Assembly: GCF_018143015.1 (NCBI RefSeq)
Contig: NC_054746.1
Location: forward strand, 31,957,129 to 32,021,128
Direction: 5' to 3'
Source: Lytechinus variegatus
Lineage: Eukaryota > Echinodermata > Echinoidea > Temnopleuroida > Toxopneustidae
DNA: 64,000 nt
Positions 62,001 through 64,000 of this stretch are shown one piece after another. A model generated the notes under the pieces. The model ran no database searches. It was not told the origin of the DNA and worked only from the letters and a program-made list of their open reading frames with translations. The translations under genes were made by a program, and so were the position numbers. Position 1 is the first letter of the stretch, and every line of letters begins with the position of its first letter.

Positions 62001-62281
62001 TAATTCATTAAAGCAATTATTACTTCTAATTTATGCATTAATTAAACTTTTAGGGTTAAACTTTGTTGTACTGGAAGCCTTTTCATTTTGCACTCTCATA
62101 TTTTTTAGTATGTTCTCTTGTACAAAGCTTTAATGTCTGTTATCATCTTCACATATGACTTATCTCCAGGTCGTACATCACACAGTGCCAAGTATGAAGA
62201 TGGAAAGCTTCGCTATGATGGCAGAATGTTTCATAAAAAGGACCAGATTCTTATTGAGAATAGGGAAGACTCTCCAGTCTC
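55915..62281 (+). CDS. BRMS1L: BRMS1-like Sin3-HDAC corepressor subunit (partial at right edge)
   Basis: Eight coding exons join in phase: 55915-56050, 57664-57754, 58252-58459, 58970-59066, 59779-59871, 60637-60701, 61641-61674 and 62170-62281, giving about 278 residues. Matches to vertebrate BRMS1L include the acidic N-terminus, [48 protein letters not shown] with DILDDWTAI, and [14 protein letters not shown]. The middle is a predicted coiled coil (residues about 60-175) of the Sds3/BRMS1 family, which in vertebrates assembles with SIN3 and HDAC1/2 in the nucleus to repress transcription. Human BRMS1L is 323 residues as I recall, so roughly 40 C-terminal residues lie past 64000. The intron after exon 5 is AT-AC; all others are GT-AG. 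A 5'UTR acceptor precedes the start codon. The invertebrate gene is probably the single ancestor of BRMS1 and BRMS1L. Confidence 0.95.
57664..57754 (+). CDS. BRMS1L: BRMS1L exon 2
   Basis: Encodes [20 protein letters not shown] and [11 protein letters not shown], the start of the conserved coiled-coil core. The acceptor is GGAACAG, the donor GATCA before GTAAGT. The preceding 1.6-kb intron holds no recognised repeat. Confidence 0.95.
58252..58459 (+). CDS. BRMS1L: BRMS1L exon 3
   Basis: Encodes [20 protein letters not shown] through [20 protein letters not shown] to ENHE, a charged coiled coil. Acceptor AATGTAG, donor ATGAG before GTAATT. Confidence 0.95.
58970..59066 (+). CDS. BRMS1L: BRMS1L exon 4
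   Basis: Encodes [20 protein letters not shown] and [12 protein letters not shown]; the LEEDRHxID block is nearly identical to the vertebrate proteins. Acceptor TCCACAG, donor AACAG before GTACAT. Confidence 0.95.
59779..59871 (+). CDS. BRMS1L: BRMS1L exon 5, ends at AT-AC donor
   Basis: Encodes [20 protein letters not shown] and [11 protein letters not shown] plus one base. The exon ends in GTGTCAG, directly followed by ATATCCTTTT, the U12-type AT-AC 5' splice site. Confidence 0.93.
59872..60636 (+). other. BRMS1L: U12-type AT-AC intron of BRMS1L, 765 bp
   Basis: The donor ATATCCTTTT at 59872 fits the minor-spliceosome consensus exactly. The branch-site-like TCCCTTAAC (60616-60624) differs from TTCCTTAAC at one base, and its branch A lies about 13 bases before the terminal AC at 60635-60636. 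Joining here restores VSGPYIIYML, which matches VSGPYIVYML of vertebrate BRMS1L. No AG occurs between the last in-frame stop (60621-60623) and the conserved codons, so a GT-AG solution is excluded for this reading. Confidence 0.92.
60637..60701 (+). CDS. BRMS1L: BRMS1L exon 6
   Basis: Encodes [20 protein letters not shown] and K after a split Gly codon. It begins immediately after the AC at 60635-60636 and ends at GAAG before GTAAAC, phase 0. Confidence 0.92.
60960..61274 (+). mobile_element. tRNA-derived SINE in BRMS1L intron
   Basis: The A box TGGCCCAGTGG (60972-60982) and B box GGTTCAAATCC (61016-61026) lie in a tRNA-like head. The body has CTGCACTCGACCCAGGTGAT and GGGGTAATAATAAT, and the 3' tail GCGCTATATAAGTAGCC is followed by an ATT repeat. 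It is the most complete of three related copies here. It could still be transcribed by pol III in principle, but this is not shown. Confidence 0.9.
61321..61398. repeat. 32-bp tandem repeat, about 2.4 copies
   Basis: The unit starting AGTAAACAGTGCAGCAAACT recurs at 61321, 61353 and (partial) 61385 inside the BRMS1L intron. Confidence 0.9.
61641..61674 (+). CDS. BRMS1L: BRMS1L exon 7, 34-bp microexon
   Basis: Acceptor TTTATTTGCAG and donor GAAG before GTGAGA bound 34 bases encoding [11 protein letters not shown]. This is the region where vertebrate BRMS1L has a longer, less conserved linker. Phases fit both neighbours. Confidence 0.85.
62170..62281 (+). CDS. BRMS1L: BRMS1L exon 8, last one in the window
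   Basis: Encodes [20 protein letters not shown] and [17 protein letters not shown], matching the SARxEEGRLYYDGxW region of vertebrate BRMS1L. Donor TCTC before GTAAGT. The final exon or exons are not visible up to 64000. Confidence 0.93.
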
Positions 62282-64000
62282 GTAAGTCCATTCATTTAAG
62301 TATTGAATTTCATTTAGAAATGAATTTCCCATTTCATGTGCCTTAAGCAGCTGAAATAACCTTCCTTGTTGGAAATCTGACCCCCATTTTTCTAAATTTT
62401 TACTTCAATTCATTATCGCATTAAAAACATTGTAAGACAGTCTTGAGACTGACAAAGTTTACATAGTAGAAAAAATTACATGAAATAAGTATGTACTTCT
62501 GAATTAACAAACTATAACCAACTTAATACTATCAAAAGTATGAAAAAGCTACAATAAGAGTACTTAGGCCAAGTAAGAAAAGAAAGTAGTTGATCGTCCT
62601 CGCGTGCATCTATTTTGGCCGCCGCATGGAAATTTTTGCTATTTACTATTTTAAAAAATTAGCTTAAAAAAAAAATTGTGATGTTCCCTTTTTCATTGCA
62701 GCATCAATATTCTTGATATTAACTATTTTTATGGCTGCTGAATAGCGAAAAAAAAATCACATAATTGGCGAGCGATTTGCTCTTATGTGCTTTGGGATCT
62801 CTCTCATAACTTCAAAAACAATTGCAAAGTCCAATATCGCCGTAACTGCAAGAAAGAAAAAATTCTGATTTGGTTTTCTATTGGAATTTTGAAGATAACC
62901 ATCATAAATTAGCAAGAAAATAAAGTTTGCAAACTCGGGAAAGATCACAGATTTCTTAATTTTTTAGTGCATTTTCGGGAACCCCGCTTCCTGAATCTGA
63001 ACTAATCCATCACATGCTTTGGAAATATGGCGCAGAAAAATCAATCTTAATGACGTAAATTTGTATTTCGGCGGATTTTTTGGTGAGTGATAGCACCTGC
63101 ACTTCGATGTGTTGTGTTACGGTGATTGACTGTTCTTGTGACTCTGTTGGGTCATGGACCTGCTAGTAGGTCCATGGTTGGGTAATGCATGACTTGTGTG
63201 CTGGGATGATGCTATTGACTGTGCTGGCGCAACATGAGAATTTGTGAAATAAATTGAATTTTCTGGCGAGTTTTCTAACGTCAGCAGGCAGTGCATTGAA
63301 TATTCAAAAAAATTATTTCAAGTGGGTTATTCTTTATCAAGATTGAAAATCATTAATGGGATTCCAAGAAGTGCCAATTCTGTTCAAATTTGATAAACTT
63401 TATTCTTCCTTGAGCTATTCAATTTGATGGAGAATTGTAAAATCAGTTACCGGTAGTAAATAGATCTAACACTAATAGTTACAAACATGAAATAATAAAC
63501 AGAACAATTAACAATTAATTCAATCATCATTTAACATTTGATATCAATTAAAAAATGAATAAAAATTGAACAGTATTAAACAACATGTAAATGAATATAC
63601 ACGCAGCTGGAAAACTGCGATGCAAAACCATGCCCAGAGCTAAAAAAGAGATTGGCTCTGGAAAACTAAACATGGCTCCATGGTAATAAAAATCACCACA
63701 CCCCCATGCATTTTTTACCTTTACATATATATTAACAGGGTTGGCGATTTTTTTGATTTTTTTAAAAAAATAAAAAAAATCAGATTTATTTGATTTAAAT
63801 CAGATTTTTTTTATTTAAATCAGATTTTTTCGATTTTTTTGATTTTGATTTTTTTGATTATCCCCCCCCCTTACTCTTACAATGACATCAATATTGATGT
63901 TATACATTTCACCCCTAATATTGTTCTTAACCACATATTTTGTAATTAAAATCCAGTAAAAATGGACAATTAAAAATAAATTTGAGGAATCATGTATCTG
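62282..64000. other. BRMS1L intron, no further exon seen
   Basis: No sequence matching the expected C-terminal block (DEVWFKR, KLYISQL in vertebrates) is found. The stretch contains a CG-richer patch (62590-62630 and 62985-63075) of unknown meaning, and from 63740 to 63860 a low-complexity GATTTTTTT/AAATCAGATT run followed by a C-run. Confidence 0.5.

Noticed and set aside
62585-63310. CG-richer patch in the BRMS1L intron as a new promoter or the missing last exon
   Set aside because: No conserved BRMS1L C-terminal residues and no clear splice-bounded frame were found; left unassigned.

Overview
This window looks like animal nuclear DNA, most likely from an echinoderm and probably a sea urchin. 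The coding exons are short and separated by introns of about 0.5 to 7 kb. Two proteins are clear orthologues of vertebrate genes. The spaces are filled with small foldback transposons, tRNA-derived SINEs ending in ATT repeats, broken non-LTR retrotransposons and microsatellites. I saw no LTR retrovirus-like element, no CRISPR array and no bacterial operon. The species is an inference from the repeat style and protein resemblance; I could not search a database.

Three host genes are supported. TMEM229B is on the minus strand: the whole 167-residue coding sequence is in one exon (10601-11104), with a 5'UTR splice acceptor just upstream and a speculative TATA-type promoter near 18.9 kb. The second gene, on the plus strand at 31.5-45.5 kb, encodes an unrecognised single-pass membrane protein. 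Its transmembrane exon and three cytoplasmic-tail exons join in phase (39670-45463); two candidate ectodomain exons lie at 31496-31636 and 38216-38247. BRMS1L, on the plus strand, runs from 55915 to beyond 62281. It encodes a Sin3-HDAC corepressor subunit. Eight coding exons (about 278 residues) are readable, and the last exon or exons lie past the right edge. One of its introns has textbook U12-type AT-AC signals.

Layout. 0-10 kb: a GAT microsatellite, an inverted-repeat element carrying about six 160-bp tandem units, foldback MITEs with TTAA targets, two twin hAT-like MITEs and a SINE, in or beyond the TMEM229B 3' region. 11-19 kb: foldback elements, including a 2-kb element with a 1.35-kb pyrimidine-rich core. 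19-31 kb: broken LINEs, a nested MITE, and an element with GGCGCC-rich higher-order repeats. 31-45 kb: the membrane-protein gene, its introns holding a nested MITE/SINE pair, strong hairpins, a 555-bp element with a perfect 8-bp target duplication, and a 2.9-kb palindromic element containing a second transposon. 45.5-47.5 kb: probable 3'UTR. 48-53.5 kb: a field of degenerate repeats around a GCTCGCGCTTCGCGCTCGCA motif. 54-55.7 kb: a 1.77-kb Tc1/mariner-type foldback element ending 167 bp before the BRMS1L start codon. 55.9-64 kb: BRMS1L.

The genes do not form a pathway: one is a chromatin corepressor subunit, one a small multipass membrane protein, one a membrane protein of unknown role. The most distinctive observations are the AT-AC intron, a candidate 7SL-derived SINE, the nuclear-receptor-like DR1 motif array inside a transposon, and two unrelated-looking transposon families sharing one unusual terminal architecture.
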